Shown: positions 18,843 to 27,664, counted from the first letter of the stretch. The stretch: 64,000 nucleotides of DNA from Filobacillus milosensis (GCF_004402015.1 NZ_SOPW01000008.1:1-64000); one strand, 5' to 3'. Notes: generated by a model not told the origin, from the sequence alone. Numbers and translations are program-made.

Positions 18843-19068
18843 GAAGAGGCTGGGACATAAGCTAATTTACTATTTCGCTCCGTCAAAATACTCCGCTTTC
18901 CGCGGGCACGGCTTGAGCCTCCTCGGCAGAATAGCGCTGCCTGCGGGGTCTCAAGACTCGTGCTGTTCCCGCAGGAGTCTCCGTATTTTGACTACGCTGA
19001 ATACATTCTTTTCTATTTAATATTTATCTTTTAACATACTATATTATTTTGGCTCCGCCTCTTTACTT
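18843..19068. repeat. GC-rich intergenic repeat, copy 2 (with GAGGCTGGGACA end)
   Basis: This fills the whole gap between recQ and metY. It begins with GAGGCTGGGACATAA and carries a GC-rich core with CTTTCCGCGGGCACGGC and TTCCCGCAGGAGTCTCC. The core is the reverse complement of copy 3 near 63.4 kb over most of its length, including the CAAAATAC/GTATTTTGAC flanks. No open frame with coding character is present and I see no clean terminator for metY other than this structure. Confidence 0.8.
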
Positions 19069-19077
19069 TTTTTATTA

Positions 19078-20397
19078 TCATGCTTGAACAAAACTACTAT
19101 TAGATTCTTCTCTTGTTGCGGTTTTGATTGCTTGCTCCAAGTCTTCCAACAAGTCGTCGATATGTTCAATACCGACTGATAAACGAATCAGGTCCTCCGT
19201 CACGCCTGTCGATTTAATTTCTTCATCACTTAGCTGCTGATGTGTAGTGCTTGCTGGGTGGATGATTAAGCTTTTGGCATCGCCCACATTGGCTAAGTGT
19301 GACCATAACTTAACATTATTAATCACGTCTGCCCCCGCTTCACGGCCACCTTTTATCCCGAATACCACAATAGACCCTGCACCTTTAGGCAAATATTTTT
19401 TCGCCAATTGATGAGATGGATGGCTTTCTTGCTCAGGGTAAAGCACCCACTCCACTCCCGGGTGATTTTCAAGATATTCTACAATTTTACGAGTATTTGC
19501 CACATGCTCCTTCAAACGAACGTGCAGGGTTTCAATGCCTAATGCAATTTGGAAAGCATTAAATGGACTTAATGCTGCACCTGTATCTCGCAACAATTGT
19601 ACTCGCGCTTTTGTGATAAAAGCTGCCTCAGGTAAAGCTTCTGCATAAACAATTCCATTATAACTAGGATCAGGCTGAGTAAACCCTGGGAATTTTTCTG
19701 AATTCCAGTCGAACTTTCCACTATCAACAATAATGCCACCAAGTGTTGTTCCATTACCACCTAGCCATTTGGTTGCAGAATGAACCACTATGTCCGCACC
19801 AAAATCGATGGGACGGCAAAGGTATGGCGTGGCAAACGTATTATCTACAATTAAAGGCACTCCCGCTTCATGCGCAATTTCAGCAACTTTTTCAATATCT
19901 AGAACCGTCAATCCAGGATTACCAATTGTTTCGGCGAAAATGGCTTTTGTCTTTGGCGTAATCGCACTCCTGAAGTTTTCAGGATCTTTCGGGTCGACAA
20001 AATGTGTTTGAATACCATGTTTCGGTAAAGTTGTTGAAAATAAATTGTACGTCCCACCGTATAAAGTGGATGCCGCAACAACCTCATCACCAGCTTCTGC
20101 TATATTAAAGATCGCTGCTGAGATTGCTGCCATTCCACTAGCTAATCCCAACGCACCAATTCCCCCTTCTAACTGTGCGACTCGCTCTTCTAACGCTCCG
20201 ACAGTAGGGTTGCCAATACGAGAATAAATAAAACCTTGCTCTTTCAATGCAAATAAGTCTGCTGCATGCTCTGTATTATTGAATTGATAGGAATTCGTTT
20301 GATAAATCGGTAACGCTCGTGAACCAGTGGCTGGGTCTGCCTCCAAACCACCATGAATGCCTACTGTTTCTAAACGAAAATTCTTCTGATTACTCAT
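19078..20397 (-). CDS. metY: O-acetylhomoserine sulfhydrylase MetY
   Basis: A 439-residue PLP enzyme of the Cys/Met metabolism family; it makes homocysteine from O-acetylhomoserine and sulfide. The PLP lysine is in [13 protein letters not shown], the substrate-loop tyrosine in [10 protein letters not shown], and [11 protein letters not shown] binds the cofactor phosphate. Length (about 430) and TKWLGG fit O-acetylhomoserine aminocarboxypropyltransferase rather than the shorter MetI/MetC types. It lies downstream of metX, separated by 137 bases holding a periodic repeat array. AAAGGGAGCGGTTCAA precedes the ATG. Control by the S-box upstream of metX is expected. Confidence 0.9.
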   Translation of the reverse strand: MSNQKNFRLETVGIHGGLEADPATGSRALPIYQTNSYQFNNTEHAADLFALKEQGFIYSRIGNPTVGALEERVAQLEGGIGALGLASGMAAISAAIFNIAEAGDEVVAASTLYGGTYNLFSTTLPKHGIQTHFVDPKDPENFRSAITPKTKAIFAETIGNPGLTVLDIEKVAEIAHEAGVPLIVDNTFATPYLCRPIDFGADIVVHSATKWLGGNGTTLGGIIVDSGKFDWNSEKFPGFTQPDPSYNGIVYAEALPEAAFITKARVQLLRDTGAALSPFNAFQIALGIETLHVRLKEHVANTRKIVEYLENHPGVEWVLYPEQESHPSHQLAKKYLPKGAGSIVVFGIKGGREAGADVINNVKLWSHLANVGDAKSLIIHPASTTHQQLSDEEIKSTGVTEDLIRLSVGIEHIDDLLEDLEQAIKTATREESNSSFVQA

Positions 20398-20430
20398 TTG
20401 AACCGCTCCCTTTATAATTTTTAATTCTTC

Positions 20431-20534
20431 TCATTCCTGAGCGCGCATAAAATTTTATGAACGCACATATCTCTTGATGAGCGCGCATTTATTCTTGTAA
20501 TCGCTCATATACTCTGACAGGCGCGCACGTTAGT
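20431..20534. repeat. Tandem array A: five ~20-bp units with GCGCGCA cores between metX and metY
   Basis: Core words begin at 20441, 20461, 20481, 20501 and 20521, an exact 20-bp period. Odd units are GCGCGCA; even units are ACGCACA and TCGCTCA. The second half of each unit is variable and AT-rich, often ending TTGATGA-like. The array touches the metX stop codon and ends before the metY ribosome binding site. It cannot be CRISPR: the units are too short and have no fixed-length unique spacers. Confidence 0.8.
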
Positions 20535-21590
20535 TTAAACAGCCTTTGCAGTTAAAGACGCTAACTTCTCTTGAATGAAAGGTCCCCATTTATGAAACTC
20601 AACTAGAAATCCATCATGACCAAAAATCGTGTCGACTTCATAAAATTCAGCATAACCACCACATTCCTGAATACCAGAAACGAATCGACTTATTTCTGAA
20701 ATTGGGAACAATAAATCTTTCTTAAACCCTAAAGCAAAAACCGGTGCACGATACTGCGAGATTGTCTTACGATAACCTCCTCGGTTCCTGCCAATATCGT
20801 GACCATTCATGGCCTCAAGTAACCTTAAATAACTAATCGGGTTAAATCGCCTCGCCAACTTATCACCTTGATGATCGAGGTACGACTCCACATCGTAGAC
20901 ACCATCAATTTCACCACGAGCAAACCTCTTACTATACAAGTCATCCGATCGATAACTCACCATTCCTACCATCCGGGCTAAACTCATACCATCTGTCGCA
21001 AGCTCACCTTGATTTCTTTCTAAATCCTGCTCAATTGCTTTCATCGCAATATGATTAAAAGCTATAGCGTAATCACTAAATTGAGAGGTTACCGCAATAG
21101 GGAAAATTGCATCCATAAATTCTGGATACATTAACCCCCACTCAAGCACCTGCATGCCTCCTAGCGAACCACCAATAACCGCCTTTAAATGACTTACACC
21201 TAACATATTTAGCGCAACAAATTGTACTTCTACTAAATCTCTTATTGTCAATTTTGGAAAATCAAGTTTATATGGAATCCCGTCCTCACCTAATGCACTC
21301 GGACCAGTCGATCCATTACATCCACCTAAAACATTAAAGGTAATGACTTGGTAGTAAGACAAATCAATATATCCTCCGTCATGTATTAAACCGTTCCACC
21401 ACCCTGGTTCATGATCTGTGCCTACAGAATGTTGGTCCCCAGTTAACGCATGGCATACAAGTAACACAGGTCCATTTTCATGGCCACTTCTCTCATAAGC
21501 CAGTTGGACTTCATCGAACTGTTCACCAGACTCTAATATAAAATTAGGTATTTTGATTGTTCCTGTATAATATGGGATACTGCCTGCCAT
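20535..21590 (-). CDS. metX: Homoserine O-acetyltransferase MetX
   Basis: A 351-residue alpha/beta hydrolase-fold acyltransferase, the first step of methionine synthesis from homoserine. The nucleophile serine is in VIGGSLGGMQVLEWG, NVLGGCNGSTGP is the family oxyanion-region block, and the Asp and His of the triad appear in FKKDLLFP and FGHDGFLVE. The ATG at 21590 (MAGSIPYY) has AGGAGGGGTG upstream; the longer frame runs into the riboswitch terminator. First gene of the metX-metY operon, controlled by the SAM riboswitch. Acetyl rather than succinyl use is inferred from the pairing with metY. Confidence 0.92.
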   Translation of the reverse strand: MAGSIPYYTGTIKIPNFILESGEQFDEVQLAYERSGHENGPVLLVCHALTGDQHSVGTDHEPGWWNGLIHDGGYIDLSYYQVITFNVLGGCNGSTGPSALGEDGIPYKLDFPKLTIRDLVEVQFVALNMLGVSHLKAVIGGSLGGMQVLEWGLMYPEFMDAIFPIAVTSQFSDYAIAFNHIAMKAIEQDLERNQGELATDGMSLARMVGMVSYRSDDLYSKRFARGEIDGVYDVESYLDHQGDKLARRFNPISYLRLLEAMNGHDIGRNRGGYRKTISQYRAPVFALGFKKDLLFPISEISRFVSGIQECGGYAEFYEVDTIFGHDGFLVEFHKWGPFIQEKLASLTAKAV

Positions 21591-21630
21591 TTCCACACCC
21601 CTCCTTTCAAATATAAATACAATTAAAAAT

Positions 21631-21657
21631 GGCCTCTCTGCTTTGAGCAGAGAGGCC
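21631..21657 (-). terminator. Riboswitch-controlled terminator of metX
   Basis: GGCCTCTCTGCT and AGCAGAGAGGCC form a 12-bp stem followed by ATTTTTAATT on the minus strand, between the S-box aptamer and metX. This is the expression platform: SAM binding should favour this hairpin. Confidence 0.9.
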
Positions 21658-21682
21658 AAATATACATATATAATGTCATTTG

Positions 21683-21797
21683 TCCCTCTCATCTCTCAAA
21701 GCAAATAATGCTTTGCAGGAATTAGCACCTTTCAAACCGATGTTTGAAGGTTGCCGGGCGTCAACGGGCCAGTCCCTCAGCCACTCTAGATAAGAGC
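21683..21797 (-). ncRNA. SAM riboswitch (S-box, SAM-I)
   Basis: On the minus strand the element reads CTCTTATCT...GAGGGACTGGCCC...GCCCGGCAACC...AAGGTGCTAATTCC...AGATGAGAG. All conserved S-box blocks are present, and the first and last nine bases pair to close P1. It lies between a sigma-A promoter and a terminator ahead of metX. It represses metX-metY when S-adenosylmethionine is abundant. A short open frame over it is an artefact. Confidence 0.95.
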
Positions 21798-21829
21798 AAA
21801 ACTTATATTCAATTTTTATATTAAGAAAT

Positions 21830-21858
21830 ATGTTAGCACTGACAATTAACCCTGTCAA
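21830..21858 (-). promoter_or_regulatory. Sigma-A promoter of the metX leader
   Basis: On the minus strand TTGACA (21853-21858) is followed after 17 bases by TAACAT (21830-21835), about 33 bases before the first base of the S-box aptamer. Confidence 0.75.
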
Positions 21859-22043
21859 TATTATTTTAAAAGTGTAATTCGATTATATGCGCACTTATAA
21901 ACGTTATGCACGGTAAATAATATTTTTTAATCAACGTAACAGCCAAAACTCAAGTGCAGTTACAACACAAAATTTCTCAAAATATATAAAAGGAATTTTG
22001 TGGATTTTATAGAATTATATATGTAATAAGATTAGGAGGAATA

Positions 22044-22418
22044 ATGATGATCAAAAGTCCTATTAAAAGCAAAATTAACCTTGTATTTATACCAGTTACC
22101 GACGTAAAAAAAGCTCAAGAGTGGTATTCGAAAATGTTAGGAATTACCGAAGGGGAGTTTCATTTCGATCATATATTTGTAGCGGATCATATGGAAGGTG
22201 CAGGCTTAATTCTGGATTCAATGCCTATGTGGCGAGATGGAAATGGTAAACTGCCTAGAATAAATGTGCCAGTTATTCAATTTGGAACGGATAACATCCA
22301 TGAGTCTTATCAATATATGAAAGAAAATGGTGTTGAGTTAGTAACCGAGGTTCAGCATAATCAATTTTTTGTTTTTAAAGATTTAGATGACAACATGATG
22401 ATGGTATGTCAAGACTAG
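22044..22418 (+). CDS. VOC (glyoxalase/bleomycin-resistance) superfamily protein
   Basis: A 124-residue single-domain VOC protein with two beta-alpha-beta-beta-beta halves: VFIPVTDVKKAQEWYSKMLG at the start and FVFKDLDDNMMMVCQD at the end, where the metal-binding Glu of many members is replaced. Substrate is unknown. TTAGGAGGAATA precedes a double ATG. Monocistronic with a terminator right after the stop. Confidence 0.8.
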   Translation: MMIKSPIKSKINLVFIPVTDVKKAQEWYSKMLGITEGEFHFDHIFVADHMEGAGLILDSMPMWRDGNGKLPRINVPVIQFGTDNIHESYQYMKENGVELVTEVQHNQFFVFKDLDDNMMMVCQD

Positions 22419-22443
22419 GCCTAGATTTTATTCTAGGCTTTTT
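22416..22443 (+). terminator. Terminator of the VOC gene
   Basis: GCCTAGA and TCTAGGC pair, followed by TTTTT. Confidence 0.8.
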
Positions 22444-22992
22444 AATATACCCATTTAAATAAATTAAGCAACCCTTTAACTAATCCTCGTAACATTAAAA
22501 ATATAATAGACTTTCCGCTATCCACGAACGACCTTTTCACTTCCCCTTATACAACGTCAGCCCATTCTTTGGTATGTATCCCAGGGTGCCGGAGGAAGAC
22601 ACCCTGTTCAGCAGTTTAAACAAGTCGTAGTTCTGAAGGGACTTTAGTATTTATTTCTACCGACGACCTTTAAATGTGATCCTTTTGATGCACGAAAATG
22701 AGAGGGATTATATAGTAACCATCATAAAGCAATATGGCCACTAATATAAGTGAAACAAAGGCTCACCTGTATACACCCATTGGCCTCACCCCTTTCTCGT
22801 CATTGACGACAGGAGTGGATGACACTACTTCTTATTAACTGCTTGTTCTATACTATTAAAATTAATAGATTGTTCCAGAGCGTTTGTCTTTATTTATATA
22901 AAATTGTGCTTAATATTCAATTCATTCTTTTGACAACTCCCTACTTCTATCATTATTGTTATAGTATGAGAGTTATTAAAGGAGGAACCTAT
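22444..22992. other. 550-base intergenic stretch without a convincing gene
   Basis: I find no frame with coding character on either strand apart from the unsupported upstream extension of the ferredoxin gene. A small hairpin (CAGGGTG at 22582-22588 with CACCCTG at 22600-22606) and a somewhat GC-richer block at 22520-22800 stand out and could be a decayed mobile element or RNA. The last 60 bases hold the ferredoxin promoter region. Confidence 0.4.
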
Positions 22993-23232
22993 ATGGCTTT
23001 TGTCATCACGAGTCCTTGTCAGGGAGAAAAAGCGGCCGAATGTGTTGAGGTTTGTCCGGTTGATTGTATTGAAGAAGGCAAGGATCAGTTTTACATAGAC
23101 CCTGATATTTGCATTAATTGTGGAGCGTGTGTATCTGTATGTCCAGTTGCAGCTATAGTTGAGGACTTTGAACTCATGCCAGGGGAAGAAAAATATCTTG
23201 AAGAAGCTGAGAAGTTTTTTGGAAATAAGTAA
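22993..23232 (+). CDS. Ferredoxin, seven-iron type
   Basis: A 79-residue soluble electron carrier. The second half has the canonical CINCGACVSVCPVAA ([4Fe-4S]). The N-terminal half has Cys at SPCQG, AAEC and EVCPVDC, spaced as in [3Fe-4S][4Fe-4S] ferredoxins. The acidic C-terminal tail (MPGEEKYLEEAEKFFG) is typical of Bacillus ferredoxins. The start is the ATG after AAAGGAGGAACCTAT, not the upstream ATG of a much longer frame lacking a binding site. Monocistronic; a bidirectional terminator follows. Confidence 0.9.
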   Translation: MAFVITSPCQGEKAAECVEVCPVDCIEEGKDQFYIDPDICINCGACVSVCPVAAIVEDFELMPGEEKYLEEAEKFFGNK

Positions 23233-23241
23233 AAAAGTTAA

Positions 23242-23275
23242 ATGAACACTCACAGTTAGCGAGTGTTCATTTTTA
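23242..23275. terminator. Bidirectional terminator
   Basis: AATGAACACTC and GAGTGTTCATT form an 11-bp stem with T runs on both sides, between convergent ferredoxin and VOC genes. Confidence 0.88.
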
Positions 23276-23635
23276 TTCTTCACCAAGCGTACATGCTAAG
23301 ATCATGTTTCCTTCAGGGTCATATACATGACAACCTCGCATATCAACGCCAAATGGCTCTATATCATCTACTTTAGCACCTTTGTTCTTAAATTCTTGAA
23401 ACGTTTTTTCAACATCATCCGTTTCAAAAAAGAACACTGAATAAGGAAGTGGAGTAATATGATCTACTTGAGCTTGAAGTAGAGTTAAGGATGGTCCCTC
23501 ATCCATTTTAAACACTATATGGCTATTACTCTCTGATGCAACCTTAAAATTAAACATTTTCTTATACCATTCTTTGGAGTTTTTAAAATCAACGAGATGA
23601 ATAAAACAACGACTAATACGATTTTTAACCGGCAT
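23273..23635 (-). CDS. VOC superfamily protein
   Basis: A 120-residue VOC-fold protein: RCFIHLVDFKNSKEWYKKMF opens the first half and VYDPEGNMILACTLGEE closes the second with the usual acidic metal ligand. The ATG at 23635 follows AAAGGGG. Substrate is unknown. It lies downstream of an ECF sigma gene on the same strand (77-base gap) and could be its target; the sigma protein's C-terminal tail ends in a similar YDPEGN segment. Confidence 0.78.
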   Translation of the reverse strand: MPVKNRISRCFIHLVDFKNSKEWYKKMFNFKVASESNSHIVFKMDEGPSLTLLQAQVDHITPLPYSVFFFETDDVEKTFQEFKNKGAKVDDIEPFGVDMRGCHVYDPEGNMILACTLGEE

Positions 23636-23711
23636 ATAAATTCCCCTTTCTATCATTTTTCATTTAATAAACGAAAATCTATTATAAAAAGATACGGTTA
23701 ATTGAAATCTT

Positions 23712-24371
23712 TTAACGATTAATAATTCCAATAACATTCCCCTCAGGATCATAAAGCATAAAGCTCTTATTTTCTTTTAAATACTGAACATCCATACCAG
23801 CTCGGCAAACACTTTTGTATGCCGCACTAATAATACTTGGGTCATTCAAAGTAATTGCTTTTTTAAAAGCATCAATAAGTTCATTTGGCGATCTCATCTC
23901 ATCTTTTACCTTTTTCTTTTTCGCTAGATTGCCCCGTCCTCTATGTAGTAAACTCTTTACTGCCCCTGTAGTCGTGTCTATCATTTCAGCCGTCTCTTTA
24001 GCTGTATATTTAAATACATCTACTAGTAGTATAGTGACGGCCTGTTTAGGATGTAGTGAGGCGGAGAACTCTTCAATCATTTCTTCAACTATAATCGCAT
24101 CTTCTTCTTCGCCTTCAGCAGATAAACGCTCTATTCCTTCAATCGAATCGAGAACTACTTTGTTTTTCCTGCAAATATCAATCCAAGTCGTTGAGGCTAC
24201 TTTTAAAAGGTAAGCTTTTGGATTAGGGTGATTCAATAGTTTGTCCTTATTGTGATAAGTCTTTAAAAGCGTTTCTTGATAAAGGTCCTCAGCATCCCAG
24301 GGTGTCCCTGTTAGCATTCGACAATAATTAGATAAATCCGTTTGGTATTGTGAAATAGTCTCCTCAAACAT
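23712..24371 (-). CDS. ECF sigma factor with short C-terminal extension
   Basis: A 219-residue ECF sigma factor: region 2 at about residues 8-72 (GTPWDAEDLYQETLLK), region 4 at about 95-155 (YTAKETAEMIDTTTGAVKSLLHRGR). After region 4 a 60-residue extension ends FMLYDPEGNVIGIINR, too short for a SnoaL domain but perhaps half of one. No anti-sigma gene is adjacent. The upstream gene, a putative zinc metallopeptidase, ends 13 bases before, so the two form an operon. The ATG at 24371 has AAGGGG upstream. Confidence 0.85.
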   Translation of the reverse strand: MFEETISQYQTDLSNYCRMLTGTPWDAEDLYQETLLKTYHNKDKLLNHPNPKAYLLKVASTTWIDICRKNKVVLDSIEGIERLSAEGEEEDAIIVEEMIEEFSASLHPKQAVTILLVDVFKYTAKETAEMIDTTTGAVKSLLHRGRGNLAKKKKVKDEMRSPNELIDAFKKAITLNDPSIISAAYKSVCRAGMDVQYLKENKSFMLYDPEGNVIGIINR

Positions 24372-24384
24372 AGTAGATTTCCCC

Positions 24385-25122
24385 TTAGAGATCAATGTTA
24401 AAAAACTCTGTTAAAGTTACACCACGCCCTGACTGGTGCCACTCATGATATCGCTCAAAAACTTTCAGTACATTACCACCCGCTTCTTCCACTAGTTTTT
24501 TTACCGCTAAAAAGCTCCTCCAGTAATCATACATGATGCTTGTAAGACTACCTTCATATGACATAGCTCCAAATTCCTCCAGGGAATGGTTACCATATTG
24601 ATTTTTAAATGTCTCGACTAGCTGTTGTTCAATATTAGTAATCTTATCAAACTCTTCATCACTCAACATGAATTTTCTTGGTAAAAACTCACACATCCCC
24701 TCTTCGAACCAAATCGCTTCATCTCTGTCATCATCAAAATCGTCCACAAACAAATCAATGTGATGAGTCAGTTCGTGGCCTAATATTGTAAGGATTTCTT
24801 TAAAATTAATGCTTTGATAGTATTCACTAATATGAGGTAAATTTCTTCCTGCAAGTTGATTAATAAACAACTCTTTCCACTCTTTCAAATCTGGAGATAT
24901 GTAAATTAAATCTCGATTTGTAAATGCAGGGATTGGTACATTAGAAAATACGGTTGTTGCAAGTTCCTTTGTAGTCCAAACAATTCCTTTTGGCTTTTCA
25001 TTTAAAGAAAACTTTTCCATTAGTAATTTTTCATAACTTGTTAATGAATTCATTAACTGTTTAGTTATTTCTTCATAACGATTATGATCTTCAACTGACT
25101 CATAAGCAAAAATCTGTTTCAT
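24385..25122 (-). CDS. Putative zinc metallopeptidase (HEXXH, gluzincin-like)
   Basis: A 245-residue protein with GHELTHHIDL (about residues 119-128), an HEXXH zinc site, followed about 25 residues later by WFEEGMCEFLP, which would provide the Glu ligand of a gluzincin. No signal peptide is visible, so it probably acts in the cytoplasm. The rest does not match a family I can name. GGAGGTG precedes the ATG at 25122. It is the first gene of an operon with an ECF sigma factor, an unusual pairing that suggests a linked stress response. Confidence 0.75.
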   Translation of the reverse strand: MKQIFAYESVEDHNRYEEITKQLMNSLTSYEKLLMEKFSLNEKPKGIVWTTKELATTVFSNVPIPAFTNRDLIYISPDLKEWKELFINQLAGRNLPHISEYYQSINFKEILTILGHELTHHIDLFVDDFDDDRDEAIWFEEGMCEFLPRKFMLSDEEFDKITNIEQQLVETFKNQYGNHSLEEFGAMSYEGSLTSIMYDYWRSFLAVKKLVEEAGGNVLKVFERYHEWHQSGRGVTLTEFFNIDL

Positions 25123-25145
25123 ATATAACACCTCCATAATAAAAT

Positions 25146-25168
25146 GAGCCCGTCACAAGTGACAGGCC
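25146..25168 (-). terminator. Terminator of the SIMPL gene
   Basis: GGGCCTGTCAC and GTGACGGGC pair with a small loop, just past the SIMPL stop codon. Confidence 0.7.
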
Positions 25169-25177
25169 CATCGGTAA

Positions 25178-25930
25178 TTAATCCAATTTATAAACCACAG
25201 TAACTCGTTGAACTACTCTAACTTCACCAGCTTCAATAACTGTCTTTGAGCTGCTCTCTGCTTGATCCATTGCCATTTCTTCACTATAATTTTGAACTGG
25301 CATGTTTATATGAGCACCTTGTTCAGAAATTTGAAGTACTTCCCCTTTTGATTTACCTGCAGTTTTAGCCATAGCTTCAGCTTTACCTTTAGTTTTTTCA
25401 ATGGCTTTTTGAAGCGCTTGGTGTTCGAGTTCCGTTGGGTCTTCTAGTGAAAATCTAACGGGTTCAACAATATTAGCACCTGCTTTCGATGCAACATCTA
25501 ATAAGTCGCCAACCTTGTCAATCTCACTCGTTTCAAAACTGATGATATGTTGAGCTCTAAATTTTTCAACCTCTTTTTCATAATGCTTGTATGGATAGAC
25601 ATGAAAACGTACAGTCTCAAATGACTCTTTGTCTACACCATGATCAATTAGAGCTTTTTTGATAGACTCCATTTGTTTACTAACTGTTGATTGAGCCTCA
25701 TCCGCTGAATCTTTTGTAGCTTCAAAACCTAATCGTAGCACCGCTAAATCAGGCTCTGCGGTCACTTCACCTTCACCGTTTACCACGATTGTCCCTAATG
25801 ACCTATCTTCATCAGCATGCGCAATACCTTCATCTTGTTGTGTACTTTCACTCATGAAATTTTGAAAAAATAGCCCAGCTAAAACTAAAGCACCTGCTAA
25901 ACCTAGTGTTTTTAAAACTGTTTTCTTCAC
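25178..25930 (-). CDS. SIMPL (DUF541) domain exported protein
   Basis: A 250-residue secreted or membrane-anchored protein. Residues 5-27 form an uncleaved or cleaved signal (VLKTLGLAGALVLAGLFF). The DUF541 domain begins IVVNGEGEVTAEPDLAVLRLG and runs to VVQRVTVVYKLD. Members include BP26/OMP28 and YggE, which form ring assemblies and are linked to oxidative stress tolerance. Monocistronic with its own terminator. Confidence 0.85.
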   Translation of the reverse strand: MKKTVLKTLGLAGALVLAGLFFQNFMSESTQQDEGIAHADEDRSLGTIVVNGEGEVTAEPDLAVLRLGFEATKDSADEAQSTVSKQMESIKKALIDHGVDKESFETVRFHVYPYKHYEKEVEKFRAQHIISFETSEIDKVGDLLDVASKAGANIVEPVRFSLEDPTELEHQALQKAIEKTKGKAEAMAKTAGKSKGEVLQISEQGAHINMPVQNYSEEMAMDQAESSSKTVIEAGEVRVVQRVTVVYKLD

Positions 25931-25998
25931 TTAAATCCCCCTCATAAAATTATTAACTATACTTAATCAGTCGTTTATATTATGAGAAGGTTACAATT

Positions 25999-26817
25999 TT
26001 ATATCTTTCCGACTAAAATATCCAAATCGATTGTTATTTCGTCAATAGGTTCTATATTTTCCACATCTTGATTCCAGGTTAGCGGCGTCATTTTAATTAA
26101 AGATTGGAAAAGCTTTGAATCCATTTTAAATTGATATGCGACTCGTTCTTGTCTGACATGAATCATACTTTCTTTAAATCGTTTAACAGTTTCTTCATTA
26201 TTATAATCTTCATTTTTATTAAATCTTTGACGAAGCTCTTTTAAATAGCCCTGATTTGGTACGACTTTAATTAACAAGCCGTCATCTGCCATCAATCGTT
26301 TGAACTCATCATAATTAGCAGGCGATAAAATGTTTAAAGCAACATCAAAAGCTGAATCTCTAAAAGGCGTCTTGGCTAAGTCGCCTACACACCACATTGT
26401 ATCTAAATGATTTTTCGCAGCTTTCATGATGCCTTCTTTAGATAGATCAATGCCCGCCGCGATTACAGATGAATCTAGTGTGTCTTGAATTTTCGCTAAA
26501 TGAGAGCCTTCCCCACAGCCAAGATCAATCATAGTTACAGGCCCTTCAATCATTTTACTAATAGTTTCATGTACTGGTTGATACATACCACTATCAATAA
26601 CTTTCTGTCTGTTATCAAACAAGTCTTTATCGTATTTAGTTTGGACGGGTTGAGTCAAAAAATTAACGTAGCCTTTCTTCGCTATATCAAACGAATGATT
26701 TTGATCACAAACCACACTACTCTCTTCAACCCTCATACTGCTATGACAAATTGGACAGCTAAAGAAATTGTCGTTTTGCTTCAAATAACCTTTGAAACGA
26801 TCTATTTTTTTCATCAA
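25999..26817 (-). CDS. 23S rRNA (guanine-N1) methyltransferase RlmA-type
   Basis: A 272-residue methyltransferase. An N-terminal zinc finger (FSCPICHSSM, then VVCDQNHSFD: three Cys and one His) is followed by KGYVNFL and the SAM-binding motif MIDLGCGEGSHL at about 97-108, then NILSPANYDEFKR. This is the RlmA family (RlmA-II/TlrB in Gram-positives, methylating G748 of 23S rRNA near the exit tunnel; RlmA-I methylates G745). Which guanine is modified cannot be decided here. Monocistronic. Confidence 0.88.
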   Translation of the reverse strand: MMKKIDRFKGYLKQNDNFFSCPICHSSMRVEESSVVCDQNHSFDIAKKGYVNFLTQPVQTKYDKDLFDNRQKVIDSGMYQPVHETISKMIEGPVTMIDLGCGEGSHLAKIQDTLDSSVIAAGIDLSKEGIMKAAKNHLDTMWCVGDLAKTPFRDSAFDVALNILSPANYDEFKRLMADDGLLIKVVPNQGYLKELRQRFNKNEDYNNEETVKRFKESMIHVRQERVAYQFKMDSKLFQSLIKMTPLTWNQDVENIEPIDEITIDLDILVGKI

Positions 26818-26943
26818 AACACTCCGTAAATATTGTTACATTCAGTGTATCAATTTCCTAGAAAATTAACACCCATTATAGTTATACCCTTGTGCGTTCT
26901 CCCCTACTCTACGACCTCCTATTTAATGTAGAAAGTCATCTGT

Positions 26944-26955
26944 CATAGGTTGTTT
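26944..26955 (+). promoter_or_regulatory. CATAGGTTGTTT element upstream of the ten-gene cluster
   Basis: This 12-base word lies 119 bases before the first gene of the cluster. It differs at one base from CATAAGTTGTTT, upstream of the second half of the cluster (33014-33025). CATA-N3-T resembles the -10 region of mother-cell sigma factors E and K, but no good -35 box precedes this copy. It may be a promoter or regulator site. Confidence 0.35.
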
Positions 26956-27062
26956 TCTTATTTATTCCTTAAATCCTTATTCGCCTTATCCAAATGATAG
27001 AGTTTGAATAGTTTAATAGTATTCAGCTTAACTATCTTAATTTATAGAATAGGAGGGGGAAA

Positions 27063-27644
27063 ATGAGCAATAACCAAAAGTCTTGGCAAGAACTTTTCAA
27101 AAGAGCCATTAAATTACATGATCAAGGAATTGAAGGTAATGATCAGGCAGTCAAAAAAGCACATCAACTTTTAAAAGAAGTTAGAGCCCTAGCCCCAGAA
27201 AACAATTTAATCGAAGCGTATTATGGCAGTACCGTAGCTTTATTAGGCCGAGATGAAAACTTAGACCCAATTGAACGAATTGAATATGCAGAAGAAGGAC
27301 TATCTCTACTAGATCAGGTTGTAGATAAGAGTCCCAATGATGAGGATATTCGTACGTTAAGAGGATATGTTTGTTTAAAGATTCCTGATGACATTTTTGG
27401 TCGGACGGAGACAGCCGTCAAAGATTTTAACTATTTAATAAACGCATATGAGAGCAACAAAACGTCCATTACTAAAAAGCTATACGACAAACTATTGTTT
27501 GATTTAGGAAACGCCTACCAAACAATGGGTAAAACAAAAAAAGCAAACAAAACATGGGTTAAGCTGTTAAACACCACAAGTGAAAAAAAACGCTATGAAA
27601 AGCTTTTAGAACAAGAGGGCGTTCAATTAGACGAATTAAAATAA
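27063..27644 (+). CDS. TPR-like module protein 1 of the aryl-acid cluster
   Basis: A 193-residue helical, soluble protein, one copy of a module repeated five times in this cluster. It has LFKRAIKLHDQGIEGNDQAVKKAHQLL (given here as a described pattern: a paired-helix repeat at residues 11-37), then EAYYGSTVALLGRDE, LSLLDQVV, TLRGYVCLKIPD and LLFDLGNAYQTMGKTKKA. The last part is a recognisable TPR helix pair. No enzyme motif or signal is present. It is the promoter-proximal gene; the next begins 20 bases later. A scaffold or protein-binding role is inference. Confidence 0.75.
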   Translation: MSNNQKSWQELFKRAIKLHDQGIEGNDQAVKKAHQLLKEVRALAPENNLIEAYYGSTVALLGRDENLDPIERIEYAEEGLSLLDQVVDKSPNDEDIRTLRGYVCLKIPDDIFGRTETAVKDFNYLINAYESNKTSITKKLYDKLLFDLGNAYQTMGKTKKANKTWVKLLNTTSEKKRYEKLLEQEGVQLDELK

Positions 27645-27664
27645 AATTTAAGGAGGTTAGAACA

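Noticed and set aside
21676-21858. Minus-strand 60-codon frame
   Set aside because: It lies across the SAM riboswitch and its promoter; the RNA structure explains the conservation.
22819-22992. Long N-terminal extension of the ferredoxin
   Set aside because: The upstream ATG has no ribosome binding site, while AAAGGAGG lies just before the internal ATG that gives a normal-length ferredoxin.
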